Program-made: the position numbers and the translations under genes
Notes under the pieces: generated by a model
What the model saw: only the letters and a program-made list of their open reading frames with translations
What the model was told of the DNA's origin: nothing
The model's database searches: none
Shown: positions 34,142-42,678 of the stretch, in pieces
Layout of the letters: each line of letters starts with the position of its first letter
Position numbering within the stretch: the stretch's first letter is position 1
Source of the DNA: Noviherbaspirillum aridicola
Lineage (GTDB): Bacteria; Pseudomonadota; Gammaproteobacteria; Burkholderiales; Burkholderiaceae_D
DNA length: 64,000 bases
Direction of reading: 5' to 3'
Assembly: GCF_019656455.1 (NCBI RefSeq)
Contig: NZ_BPMK01000001.1
Location: forward strand, 186,001 to 250,000

Positions 34142-34458
34142 GGCGATTCCCGTACAGGCCGCATTACAGATTGCGGCAGACCCCGCCACGAGCCCCGCAC
34201 GGGGAAATTCGGGTGACGTTACGAAAAACGTAGCGCAAAGCGCATCCAGCCTGGAACACTTTCTGTCATCGCGTCTTTCGCGCCCCGACTGAAACATCCA
34301 TACAACACATCAAGCGCGAAGCGTGCTCCGTCTCCCATGAAAAGACGCTGCTTCGATGGCCGTTTGCGGGCCGTCAAGCGGGCACCGGCTTGCCTCCCTA
34401 CCATCGCGAAAACAAAAAAAACAGGTCAGGGAGCGTTCATCAACTTTTGGGAGCATAT
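34142..34458. other. 317-base spacer between the response regulator and the NHL lipoprotein
   Basis: No gene recognised. A GCCGCA/TGCGGC hairpin (34158-34177) with an eight-base loop follows the response regulator stop but lacks a T-run. The spacer is less GC-rich near its right end and carries an A-rich tract (AAAACAAAAAAAACAGG) about 30 bases before the lipoprotein start. The promoter for that gene is probably in here but could not be placed. Confidence 0.5.
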
Positions 34459-35685
34459 ATGTTCAAGATCCGAGCAGGACTGGTGTCCACGTTGCTTTGC
34501 ATGCTGCTGTCGGCATGCGGCGGGGGTGGGGAGGAGGGCGCCGACGGTGCCGGTGAAGCGTCGTTGCACGGCACCGCCGGGGCGGTGGCGGATGCGGGGG
34601 CGACGGACGCGGCGGTGTCGGACGCGGCGGTGCAGGCCGAGCGCGCCTACACCGCCAGCGGCTACCCTGGCTACCAGGTGTCCGATCCGCGGCTGGCGAG
34701 CTTCAACGGACCCGGCGGCATCGAGCTGGACCGCGCGGGCAATCTCTATGTCGCCGACACCTGGAACCACACCATCCGCAAGATCGCGCGCAATGGCGTC
34801 GTCACGACACTCGCCGGCCTGCCGGGCTGGCCGGGCATCGCGGACGGGCAGGGCGCGGCGGCGCGCTTTTCGTCGCTGGGCGATATCGCCATCGACCGCT
34901 TCGGCAACCTGTTCGTCACCGACGGCTATGCGATACGCAAGGTCACGCCGCAGGGACAGGTGCTGACGCTGGCGGGCGCGCCGAAGGAGCTGGGCTATGC
35001 CGACGGCCGCGGGAGCGGCGCCCGCTTCAACCGGCCGCAGGGCATCGCGGTGGACCGCGACGGCAATGTCTACGTCGCCGATACCAACAATGCGAGGATC
35101 CGCAAGATCACGCCGTATGGCATGGTGAGCACGCTGGCCGGCGGCTACCAGGACTACCGGACCATCATCGACGGCATCGGCGGCGCCGCCGGCTTCGACA
35201 CGCCGACGGGGATGGCGATCGACCGCCACGGCAGGCTGTATGTGACGGACGTGGCCTTCCGCGGCGCGACCACCCCGCATTCCGGCTCCACCTTCATCCG
35301 CCGCATCGATACGCGCAGCGGCGCCGTGACGACGCTGGCGGGCAGCTACGGGGTGCCGGTGGATCCGCCCGCGGGCAGCCCAGAAACCGCCGCCCGGTTC
35401 AATGAGGCGCAGGGTATCGCAGTCGATCACGCGGGCAACCTGTTCATCGCCGACTACTTCAACAACCAGGGCCGGCTGCAGCGGCTCGGGGTCGACGGCC
35501 AGCTCACCACGCTGCCGACGCCGCCGGGCGCCTTCGCCAATCTGCACGATGTCACCGTCCACTGGCAGGGCCCGCTGCTGGTTTCCGACCATCGCAAGCA
35601 CACGATCGATCTCCTGACGTCCGGGCTGGAATACCGCGTCTACGCCGGCCAACCCGGCGAGCCGGGGTACGCCGACACGCCCTGA
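34459..35685 (+). CDS. NHL-repeat lipoprotein
   Basis: 408 aa. Signal peptide with lipobox LLSAC (Cys20), then a Gly/Ala/Asp-rich linker. From ~residue 70 it has repeated NHL beta-propeller units: GGIELDRAGNLYVADTWNHTIRKI, GDIAIDRFGNLFVTDGYAIRKV, QGIAVDRDGNVYVADTNNARIRKI, TGMAIDRHGRLYVTDVAF, QGIAVDHAGNLFIADYFNNQGRL. This builds a five- or six-bladed propeller displayed at the outer membrane or in the periplasm, a fold used for protein or ligand binding and occasional lyase or lactonase activity. GGGAG precedes the ATG. No enzymatic residues are obvious. Confidence 0.85.
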   Translation: MFKIRAGLVSTLLCMLLSACGGGGEEGADGAGEASLHGTAGAVADAGATDAAVSDAAVQAERAYTASGYPGYQVSDPRLASFNGPGGIELDRAGNLYVADTWNHTIRKIARNGVVTTLAGLPGWPGIADGQGAAARFSSLGDIAIDRFGNLFVTDGYAIRKVTPQGQVLTLAGAPKELGYADGRGSGARFNRPQGIAVDRDGNVYVADTNNARIRKITPYGMVSTLAGGYQDYRTIIDGIGGAAGFDTPTGMAIDRHGRLYVTDVAFRGATTPHSGSTFIRRIDTRSGAVTTLAGSYGVPVDPPAGSPETAARFNEAQGIAVDHAGNLFIADYFNNQGRLQRLGVDGQLTTLPTPPGAFANLHDVTVHWQGPLLVSDHRKHTIDLLTSGLEYRVYAGQPGEPGYADTP

Positions 35686-35702
35686 GTCCGTTCCGGGGCC
35701 AC

Positions 35703-35735
35703 GCCGGCGCCCGTTTGATGGCGCCGGCATTCTTA
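35703..35735 (+). terminator. hairpin after the NHL lipoprotein
   Basis: The perfect 9-bp stem GCCGGCGCC/GGCGCCGGC with an eight-base loop is followed by ATTCTTAG. The U-tract is weak, but it is well placed to end the lipoprotein transcript before the next promoter. Confidence 0.6.
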
Positions 35736-35747
35736 GAAAAGCGGGTA

Positions 35748-35777
35748 TTGACAGTGCGAGTTGGCTGACGCTATAAA
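35748..35777 (+). promoter_or_regulatory. near-consensus sigma-70 promoter of the SDR gene
   Basis: TTGACA and TATAAA are separated by 18 bases, followed by about 69 bases to the ATG. The -35 is a perfect consensus match and the -10 matches five of six bases, unusually strong for this genome. Constitutive expression of the dehydrogenase is suggested. Confidence 0.75.
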
Positions 35778-35845
35778 CATGTCTTGTCATAACGATATGC
35801 CCCGGTCTTTTTAGAAAATCCGGTGCGCAACAACAGGAGCGAGAC

Positions 35846-36610
35846 ATGTCCCTCTTCGACTTGAGCGGCAAGGTGGCCGTCATCACCGGATCCTCGCGCG
35901 GCATCGGCCGCGCCATCGCCGAACGCATGGCCGAACAGGGCGCCAGGGTGGTGATTTCATCCCGCAAGCAGGCCCCGTGCGACGAAGTCGCCGGCGCGAT
36001 CAATGCCCGCCATGGTGCCGGCCGCGCGATCGCGGTCCCGGCCAGCATCGCATCCAAGCCCGACTTGCAGAACCTGGTCCAGGCGACGATGCAGGCCTTC
36101 GGCCGCATCGACATCCTGGTCTGCAATGCCGCTTCCAATCCCTATTACGGTCCGATGGCGGGCATCGAGGACGACCAGTTCCGCAAGATTCTCGAAAATA
36201 ATGTGATCGCCAACCACTGGCTGATCCAGATGATCGCGCCGCAGATGATCGAGCGGCGGGACGGCGCCATCATCATCGTGTCGTCGATCGGCGGCCTGCG
36301 CGGCTCGCCCGTGATCGGCGCCTACAACGTATCCAAGGCGGCCGACTTCCAGCTCGCGCGCAATCTCGCGGTCGAGTTCGGGCCGCACAATGTGCGGGTG
36401 AACTGCATCGCGCCGGGCCTGATCCAGACCGACTTTGCGCGCGCCCTGTGGGAAAACCCGGACACGCTGTCCCGCGCCACGTCCACCACGCCGCTGCGAC
36501 GCATCGGACAGCCGGATGAAATCGCCGGTGCGGCGGTCTATCTTGCGTCCGCCGCCGGCAGCTTCGTCACCGGTCAGGCGATCGTGGTCGACGGCGGCGC
36601 GACGATCTGA
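35846..36610 (+). CDS. short-chain dehydrogenase/reductase
   Basis: A 254-aa classical SDR. The cofactor motif TGSSRGIG is at ~14-21, NAASNP near 93, the catalytic Ser lies in IIVSSIGG, and Tyr/Lys lie in AYNVSKAADF. The C-terminal QAIVVDGGATI is the usual end. Classical SDRs reduce or oxidise hydroxy/keto groups with NAD(P). AACAGGAGCGAGAC precedes the ATG. Its last 37 bases overlap, in antisense, the end of the convergent methyltransferase-like gene, so no terminator can fit between them. Substrate unknown. Confidence 0.9.
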   Translation: MSLFDLSGKVAVITGSSRGIGRAIAERMAEQGARVVISSRKQAPCDEVAGAINARHGAGRAIAVPASIASKPDLQNLVQATMQAFGRIDILVCNAASNPYYGPMAGIEDDQFRKILENNVIANHWLIQMIAPQMIERRDGAIIIVSSIGGLRGSPVIGAYNVSKAADFQLARNLAVEFGPHNVRVNCIAPGLIQTDFARALWENPDTLSRATSTTPLRRIGQPDEIAGAAVYLASAAGSFVTGQAIVVDGGATI

Positions 36611-38748
36611 CCGGACGACGATGCATCCGGTGCCCGGGCCTCGCCGGCCTGGCCAGGCTCCCATACCTGAAGCATCGCGAATCGGGCGTCGCCAATGATT
36701 CGCGAGGTCGAACAAGACTCGAGGTGGTTGCCGCTGAAGCTGAACGAGATCTCATACTGCCGCCTGCGGTACTGGAATTCGACATTCTCTGCGCGTCCGG
36801 TGCCGTTTTCCATCACGACGGCGTCCTGGGTGAACGCGGCGCTGATGCCGGCCCGCAGCAGGCACCTCTGGAAAGGGGTCGTGTCGGCGGCATGGCATCT
36901 GAAGAAAGCAGGAAGCGCAGGATTGTTCTTGTTGGCGGCGATCGGAATATGCACGCTCGGCAGCAGGGCGGGGTCGAGCGCCGCGGGATACTGATACGGC
37001 AGCATTTCCGCTCCCGACTGGGGCTTGAAGTTGATCGCGACGATTTCCCTCAAGGTCCGGGTATGCGATCGGGCGGTCGTCTGCGCCTTGGCCGAGGTGA
37101 GCACGAGAAAGCCCAGCTTTTCGAGATTGCCCCGTACGTACTCCGACTCCTTGTTGGTCAGGATCAGGCGTCCCTGTCTTTCCCAGGCGGGCATCACCGT
37201 GGCGACCACCTGTTCGATGAAGCCCGTCTCCGACAACTCCGGAAGTCTGGCGGATGAAGATGATTCGTCCGCCGGCTGGGAGCCGTTCGTGTACCCTTTC
37301 CCTCTCAATTTTCCTTCCGGCAGCCAGTACTCGGGATCGACCATCGCGAGATCCCCTTGCCCGACCTCGGCCAGCTTCTCCCAGCCATTCCCGCGGCTCA
37401 CCGTCGCGCCTTGCATCCGGCCCGCCACATAGCGCAGCTTGGTCACGATCTCGTCGATCTTGGCATCCACCAGCAGGGGCTCTCTGACATGAGGGCTGTC
37501 TTCCAGCTTTCTTCCGATCATTCTGTTCATGATCGAGCCGCCGGAACCCATCGTGACGCCCGTGGGATGAGCAATCTGGGCTCCCATCGTGTAACCCGTG
37601 CCGAGCCGGATGTTGACCGGGCCATTCGGCATATACAGATTGTGCTGGGCGATCAGGTAGAGGGCAGCGTTCAAAGGCACATCAAGCGGCGTGCCGTCGT
37701 CGCTCATGTTCGCCCGCAGTTTCTGCAGCAGGTACTCTCTCAGGGCAGCGGAGAGTCGCCTGTTTGCTTCCCGGTCGAACGAACTGGAGGCTATCCATTC
37801 CGCCACCTCCTGCGGGTCGATCGCGGCAACCGGTTCCGCGTCCGCACTGCCGGCGTCCGCCGGGGGCGCGGAGTGCGCGGTCCTGTAGAACAGTTCCTTG
37901 ATTTCGGTCTTCATTGCCTCCAGTTCGGCGACGACCGCCTCATGGTTGTCGATGATGTATCGATGGGTCAGGTGGCGGTAGGCGTCCAGCTCATTCAGCA
38001 CCACGCGCGCGTCCGGCTTATGCGACCTGACCCAGAGCGAGACGAATCCCGTGCCCGCGAACAGATCGAGGAATCGGGTGAAGTCCCGTGCCTTCACGGC
38101 TGCCAGGAGCGCAGTCGGCAATGCCTTTCCTGCATCGGTTTGAAGCAGCGAGCGCTTGCTGCCAAGCATTGGAAAAGCCGGGTAATCAACCCGTTTCCAG
38201 TCGGCGTCGTCGATCGCCATGAGTTGCATGGGCGGCTGCGCGGCCGGAGCGTCTGTATCGCTGCCTGCCTTCAGGCGCTTCATGTCTCTGCCCGGCTCGG
38301 CCGGCGGCGAACGATGTCTCGTATGCGATGCCGGACCCGCGGCCGGCCCGTGCCGCACCAACCACGTGGCCGAACCCGTCACTCTGCCTGGCGGCGCCCG
38401 GTGCGGGGGAGGCGGGAGCGCGGCGGACGGTTCCGCGAGCTGACTGGCGGCGGCCGCGATCCTGTCGAGCAGATCGGGAGCTGCGGAAAGATAGCATTCA
38501 CGTTCACGGGGTGTCCCGGGATGGGAAATTACGCGTGCGCGCTGCGGTGCGATCCGTTCGAACCGCGAGCGACCGATTTCCGTCGCGTCGGGTGCAGCCG
38601 CCTCGTATCCTGATTCGGCGGCTGACCGGTAATGCGCGGCGAGCGTGCGGGCAAGCTCGGGCGGCGCGGGAGGAGTCGGGCGTGTCGCCGCGTCGGAAGC
38701 CGCGGGTAGCCTGGGCAAGGCGGGCAGTATGGGGCGAAATACGGGCAT
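36574..38748 (-). CDS. Dam-like (D12 class) adenine methyltransferase domain protein, DPEY variant
   Basis: 724 aa, orphan. Residues 1-~155 are Pro/Ala-rich, low-complexity and probably disordered. The core from ~190 to ~590 aligns by eye with Dam/D12-class N6-adenine methyltransferases: GSKRSLL (196-202) in place of the WAGGK element, the SAM motif FLDLFAGTGFVSLW (226-239), VVLNELDAYRHLTHRYIID, a LYL...NIRLGTGY block, the catalytic-position motif VDPEYW (470-475), and LILTNKESEYV with the late TTARSHTRTLREIVAINF. Catalytic DPPY is replaced by DPEY. A C-terminal extension of ~130 residues follows. GC content looks lower than in neighbouring genes. No restriction gene adjoins. A start at the Met of MKRLKAG (residue 156) is an alternative. 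Confidence 0.65.
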   Translation of the reverse strand: MPVFRPILPALPRLPAASDAATRPTPPAPPELARTLAAHYRSAAESGYEAAAPDATEIGRSRFERIAPQRARVISHPGTPRERECYLSAAPDLLDRIAAAASQLAEPSAALPPPPHRAPPGRVTGSATWLVRHGPAAGPASHTRHRSPPAEPGRDMKRLKAGSDTDAPAAQPPMQLMAIDDADWKRVDYPAFPMLGSKRSLLQTDAGKALPTALLAAVKARDFTRFLDLFAGTGFVSLWVRSHKPDARVVLNELDAYRHLTHRYIIDNHEAVVAELEAMKTEIKELFYRTAHSAPPADAGSADAEPVAAIDPQEVAEWIASSSFDREANRRLSAALREYLLQKLRANMSDDGTPLDVPLNAALYLIAQHNLYMPNGPVNIRLGTGYTMGAQIAHPTGVTMGSGGSIMNRMIGRKLEDSPHVREPLLVDAKIDEIVTKLRYVAGRMQGATVSRGNGWEKLAEVGQGDLAMVDPEYWLPEGKLRGKGYTNGSQPADESSSSARLPELSETGFIEQVVATVMPAWERQGRLILTNKESEYVRGNLEKLGFLVLTSAKAQTTARSHTRTLREIVAINFKPQSGAEMLPYQYPAALDPALLPSVHIPIAANKNNPALPAFFRCHAADTTPFQRCLLRAGISAAFTQDAVVMENGTGRAENVEFQYRRRQYEISFSFSGNHLESCSTSRIIGDARFAMLQVWEPGQAGEARAPDASSSGQIVAPPSTTIA

Positions 38749-38850
38749 CTGCTGAACTCGGCGTGAAAAGCCGGTAAGTGTTCACCGCCCCTGTTCGGTT
38801 CCGTAGACCGAAAACCCGGGTGGTGATCTGCGGCGGATGCCCGCCTCACC

Positions 38851-39327
38851 TCATCTTGCCGTCCGCTGCAGCGTAATCTCCTTCTGCGCCGCCAGCGCCT
38901 TCTCCGGCCAGCGGCTCTTGATATACGCGAGCACGGCGGCGATGTCGTCGTCCGACAGCGTGCCCGCATACGCGGGCATGTCGCTCTCATAACCGTCCGG
39001 CGCGGTCCGGCCGGGAACGAGGCCGTTGCGCACGATGTCGATCAGGACGGCATCCGGGTGATGCCATGTGTGTCCGCTCTCGTCATGCGGCGGAGCCGGC
39101 AGGCGGCCGTTGGGCAGGCGCTTGCGCCACTCGGGCTGGCCTTCGAGCGCCTTGCCGTGGCAGGCCGCACAATATTGGTCGTACAGGGGGCGGCCGCGCT
39201 GCACGAGTTGCGTGTCGGAGGGATCGATGTAGCCGCGCGCGGCCCGGCTCTCCCTTGTGGCGATGAACGCCGCTGCCGCCAGCACCGCGAGCGCGACGGC
39301 GATCGCCAGTACAGCCTTGCCTTTCAT
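38851..39327 (-). CDS. class I cytochrome c, membrane-anchored or exported
   Basis: 158 aa. An N-terminal hydrophobic segment (residues ~4-22, VLAIAVALAVLAAAAFIA) serves as anchor or signal. The heme-binding motif CAACH follows at ~55-59 (YCAACHGKALEG), and a plausible distal Met lies in SDMPAYAGTLSDDDIAAVLAYIKSRWP, the usual helix near the C-terminus. It should carry electrons in the periplasm. GGAGGAAGC precedes the ATG. It has no oxidase or dehydrogenase neighbour, so its redox partner cannot be named. Confidence 0.88.
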   Translation of the reverse strand: MKGKAVLAIAVALAVLAAAAFIATRESRAARGYIDPSDTQLVQRGRPLYDQYCAACHGKALEGQPEWRKRLPNGRLPAPPHDESGHTWHHPDAVLIDIVRNGLVPGRTAPDGYESDMPAYAGTLSDDDIAAVLAYIKSRWPEKALAAQKEITLQRTAR

Positions 39328-39469
39328 GCTTCCTCCATCTTTGCTGATGCCTGTATCGATGGGCAGAGCATACCGCAGGGACGGAAACGGGCGTCGATGA
39401 AAAACACGGCGGCCGCGATGGCGTGCTGTTCATGCACGCGATCGCGGCCGGCCGGAGCTGCGGCGGGAA

Positions 39470-41038
39470 TCAGGCGGGCAGGGCGAGGAAGCGCTGTTCG
39501 AGCCTGAAGGCGCCGACGAGCTGCGTCAGGCCGGATGCCTGGTCTTCCAGCGCGCCGGCGGCGGCCGCGGCCTGCTCGACCAGTGCCGCATTCTGCTGCG
39601 TGACCTCGTCCATCTGGGCAATCGCGATGTTGACCTGCTCGATGCCGGTCGACTGCTCGTTGCTCGCCTGGCTGATGTGGCCCATGATCTCGGTGACGCG
39701 TCGCACGCTGTCGACAATGGCCGCCATGGTGGCGGCGGCCTGCTCCACCTGGCGGGCGCCGGTCTCGCACTGGCCGGTCGAATCCGCGATCAGCTGGCGG
39801 ATTTCCCGTGCCGCGGCACCCGCGCGCTGAGCCAGCGATCGCACTTCGCTCGCCACCACCGCGAAGCCGCGGCCCTGCTCCCCGGCGCGCGCCGCCTCCA
39901 CCGCGGCATTCAGGGCGAGGATGTTGGTCTGGAAGGCAATGCCGTCGATCAGGCTGGTGATGTCCGCGATCTTGCGTGCCGAGTCGTTGATGGCGGACAT
40001 GGTGGCGTTGACTTCGCCGATCGCGCGGCTGCCTTCGCCGGCGTTGCGCGATGCCGCTTCCGCCAGCGCGTTCGCTTCCCTTGCATGATCCGCGTTCTGG
40101 CGCACGGCGCTGGTGAGCTGCTCCATCGAGGAGGCGGTCTCTTCCAGCGAGGCGGCCTGCTGTTCGGTGCGCGAGGACAGGTCGAGATTGCCGGCGGCGA
40201 TCTGCACCGAGGCGGTGGCGATGGTATCGGTGCCGTTGCGCACCTTGGCCACCATCTGCTCGAGATTGCCGTTCATCTGCTTGAGCGCCTGCAGCAGCTG
40301 GCCGGTCTCGTCGCGGGAATCCACGTCGATCACGCTGGTGAGGTCGCCCGCGGCGACGGTCTCGGCGACGCGCACCGCATTGCGCAGCGGCCGGGTGATG
40401 CCGAGCGTCAGGCGCACCGCGAAGACCACGCCGATGATCACCGCGATCACGCCGAGCGCGAGCATCACATTGCGCGCGGAGGCGATATTGTTACGCACGG
40501 CGGTGCCGGTCTCCTGTACCACCTGGGTCTGAACGGCGGAGAGTTCCTTCACCGATTCCTGCAGGCGGTCCAGCGCCGGCAGCGTGTCCGCGATCAGCAT
40601 GCGGCCGGCTTCGTCGCGCCGGTCCTCGGCGATGAGTTTCGACACCTGGGTGAACGACTTCACATACTGCGCGCGCTCCTCCCTGATGCGTACGAGGATG
40701 GCCTTGGCATCAGCGCGTTCGACGAGGCGGTCCAGCGTGGTCAGCGCGTCGGTGATGGTCTTCTTGTTTTCCTCGATCTTGGCCAGCACCCTGTCGCGCT
40801 GCGCCTGTTCGGTCACGACGAACAGCTCCATCGTGCGGCGGGCGTTGGCCCGCACGGTCGCATTGACGGTATGCGCCGCTTCCGCCTTGAGCCAGTCCTT
40901 CTCGATCATGTCCGAGGTCATGCGGCCGATGCCCTGGAAGTAAATCAGCGCGATGGCGACCAGCGCCACCATCAGCAGCAGGACCAGTCCGAAACCCAGT
41001 CCGAGCCGGGTACCCAGTTTCAAATCTCTCAATTTCAT
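39470..41038 (-). CDS. methyl-accepting chemotaxis protein
   Basis: A 522-aa chemoreceptor. TM1 is at ~13-35, then a four-helix-bundle periplasmic sensor domain (to ~190), TM2 (~192-212), a HAMP domain ([20 protein letters not shown]) and a long signalling coiled coil. Its hairpin tip [37 protein letters not shown] is the conserved CheA/CheW contact. The 4HB sensor resembles 4HB_MCP_1, whose ligands vary (small acids or amino acids). No C-terminal NWETF-like tether is seen. It lies alone, with no che genes nearby. Confidence 0.92.
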   Translation of the reverse strand: MKLRDLKLGTRLGLGFGLVLLLMVALVAIALIYFQGIGRMTSDMIEKDWLKAEAAHTVNATVRANARRTMELFVVTEQAQRDRVLAKIEENKKTITDALTTLDRLVERADAKAILVRIREERAQYVKSFTQVSKLIAEDRRDEAGRMLIADTLPALDRLQESVKELSAVQTQVVQETGTAVRNNIASARNVMLALGVIAVIIGVVFAVRLTLGITRPLRNAVRVAETVAAGDLTSVIDVDSRDETGQLLQALKQMNGNLEQMVAKVRNGTDTIATASVQIAAGNLDLSSRTEQQAASLEETASSMEQLTSAVRQNADHAREANALAEAASRNAGEGSRAIGEVNATMSAINDSARKIADITSLIDGIAFQTNILALNAAVEAARAGEQGRGFAVVASEVRSLAQRAGAAAREIRQLIADSTGQCETGARQVEQAAATMAAIVDSVRRVTEIMGHISQASNEQSTGIEQVNIAIAQMDEVTQQNAALVEQAAAAAGALEDQASGLTQLVGAFRLEQRFLALPA

Positions 41039-41204
41039 CTCGACTTCCGCGCCCGAAGGCTTCCTGTCCGGTGTGAATCACGCAGCCGCTATGCGGCGGA
41101 AGAGGAGTCTAAATAGTTTCCGTACGGCACCTAGTTGATTCAAGTCAAACTCTTCCGAATCGACACCGAAAACAACAGGCCGGGCAAATAAGGAAAAGCC
41201 GCGC

Positions 41205-41231
41205 AAAAAAACACCCCTGCGCGAGGGGTGT
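41205..41231 (-). terminator. intrinsic terminator of the efflux operon
   Basis: On the minus strand the stem ACACCCCT/AGGGGTGT (8 bp, five-base loop) is followed by a run of seven T. It lies 24 bases past the stop of the outer-membrane efflux gene. Confidence 0.85.
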
Positions 41232-41255
41232 CGTCGGAGCGGTGCGTGGATGCGC

Positions 41256-42674
41256 TTACCGGGCGTTCGTCTCGTTGATTCCGCCGCCGAGCGAGCGGTA
41301 GAGATCCACCGCGTTCGTCAGCCGCAGCAGGCGGGTCTGCACCAGCGACTGTTCGGCGGAGAACAGTTCACGCTGCGCGTCGAGCACGTCGAGCGAGCTG
41401 GCCACGCCGCTCTGGAAGCGCTGCTCGGCCAGCCGCAGGCGGTCGGCCTGCGCTTCCTGCACCCGCCGCTGCGCGTCGATCTGCTCGTCGATGGCGCCAC
41501 GCGCGACCAGCGCATCGGCGACTTCGCGGAAGGCGGTCTGGATGGTCTTTTCATAACTCGCCACCGCGATATTGTTGCGGACCTCGGCCAGCGACAGGTT
41601 GGCACGGTTGCGGCCGGCGTCGAAGATGGGCAGCGCGAGTTGCGGCACGAAAGACCAGGTGCGGGTGCCGGCCTCGAACAGATTGCCGAGTTCGGTGCTG
41701 GCGCTGCCGATGCCGGCGGTGAGCGAGATGCGCGGGAAGAAGGCGGCCCGCGCCGCGCCGATGCTGGCATTGGATGCGATGAGCTGCTGCTCGCTGGCGC
41801 GGATGTCGGGCCGGCGGGTCAGCAGATCGGACGGCAGTCCGGCCGGCAGTTCGGCGACGATGTTCTGCTCGGACAGCGTGCGCGCCGGCGGCAGGTCGCC
41901 GAGCGGGCGGCCGGCCAGCAGCGTCAGCGCGTTCTGCGCCTGCGCGCGCTGGCGCACCAGCGTGGCGAGCGTGGCACGCGCCGTCTGCACCAGCACTTCC
42001 TGCTGGCGCAGGTCCAGCGCCGAGGAGGCGCCGACCTCGAAACGCTGCTGCGCCAGTCTGTAGCCGGTTTCGCGCGCGTTGAGCGTACGCTGGGCCAGTT
42101 CCTGCTGTTCCGCGTAGGCGCGTTCGGCGAGGTAAGCCTTGGCGACTTCCGCCACCAGGCTGATCTGCGCCGCCCGTTGCGCCTCTTCGGTCGCCAGGTA
42201 TGTCGCGAGCGCGGCTTCGTTCAGGCTGCGCACGCGGCCGAAGAAGTCGAGTTCGAAGGCGGCCAGGTTGACCCCGACCTGGTAGGCCGTCGTCACGGTG
42301 GAAACGCCCAGCGGCGAGGTGGCCGCCGAGTTCCGGCCGCGCGAACCGGAGACCGCGGCATTGAAGCTCGGCAGCAGGTCGGCGGCGACGATGTTGTACT
42401 GGGCGCGCGCTTCCTCGATGCGCAGGGCGGCGGTGCGCAGATCGCGGTTGTTCTGCAGCGCCGATTCGATCAGCGCCTGCAGGCGCGGGTCCTGGAAGAA
42501 CTGGCGCCAGCCGGTGTCGGCGGAGACGCCGGCGGCGGCGGTCACCGGCAGCGGTTCGGCCGGGAAGGCGGTGGCGACCGGCGCCGCCGGACGCTCATAG
42601 CGCGGCGCCAGCGAGCAGGCGGAGAGCACGCCCGCGGCCAGCATCAGAAGAACGGAATTGCGTAGTATTTGCAT
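41256..42674 (-). CDS. RND efflux outer membrane channel (OprM/NodT family)
   Basis: A 472-aa TolC-like channel lipoprotein. Lipobox VLSAC (Cys20), then the two outer-membrane efflux protein domains with the internal repeat; helical blocks such as RTAALRIEEARAQYNIVAADLLPSF and QIDAQRRVQEAQADRLRLAEQRFQSG are typical. The ATG giving MQILRNS lies four bases past the pump gene stop, so the genes are coupled; a GTG four codons up is possible. Third gene of the operon, forming the trans-envelope duct with the adaptor and pump. Confidence 0.9.
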   Translation of the reverse strand: MQILRNSVLLMLAAGVLSACSLAPRYERPAAPVATAFPAEPLPVTAAAGVSADTGWRQFFQDPRLQALIESALQNNRDLRTAALRIEEARAQYNIVAADLLPSFNAAVSGSRGRNSAATSPLGVSTVTTAYQVGVNLAAFELDFFGRVRSLNEAALATYLATEEAQRAAQISLVAEVAKAYLAERAYAEQQELAQRTLNARETGYRLAQQRFEVGASSALDLRQQEVLVQTARATLATLVRQRAQAQNALTLLAGRPLGDLPPARTLSEQNIVAELPAGLPSDLLTRRPDIRASEQQLIASNASIGAARAAFFPRISLTAGIGSASTELGNLFEAGTRTWSFVPQLALPIFDAGRNRANLSLAEVRNNIAVASYEKTIQTAFREVADALVARGAIDEQIDAQRRVQEAQADRLRLAEQRFQSGVASSLDVLDAQRELFSAEQSLVQTRLLRLTNAVDLYRSLGGGINETNAR

Positions 42675-42678
42675 AGGT

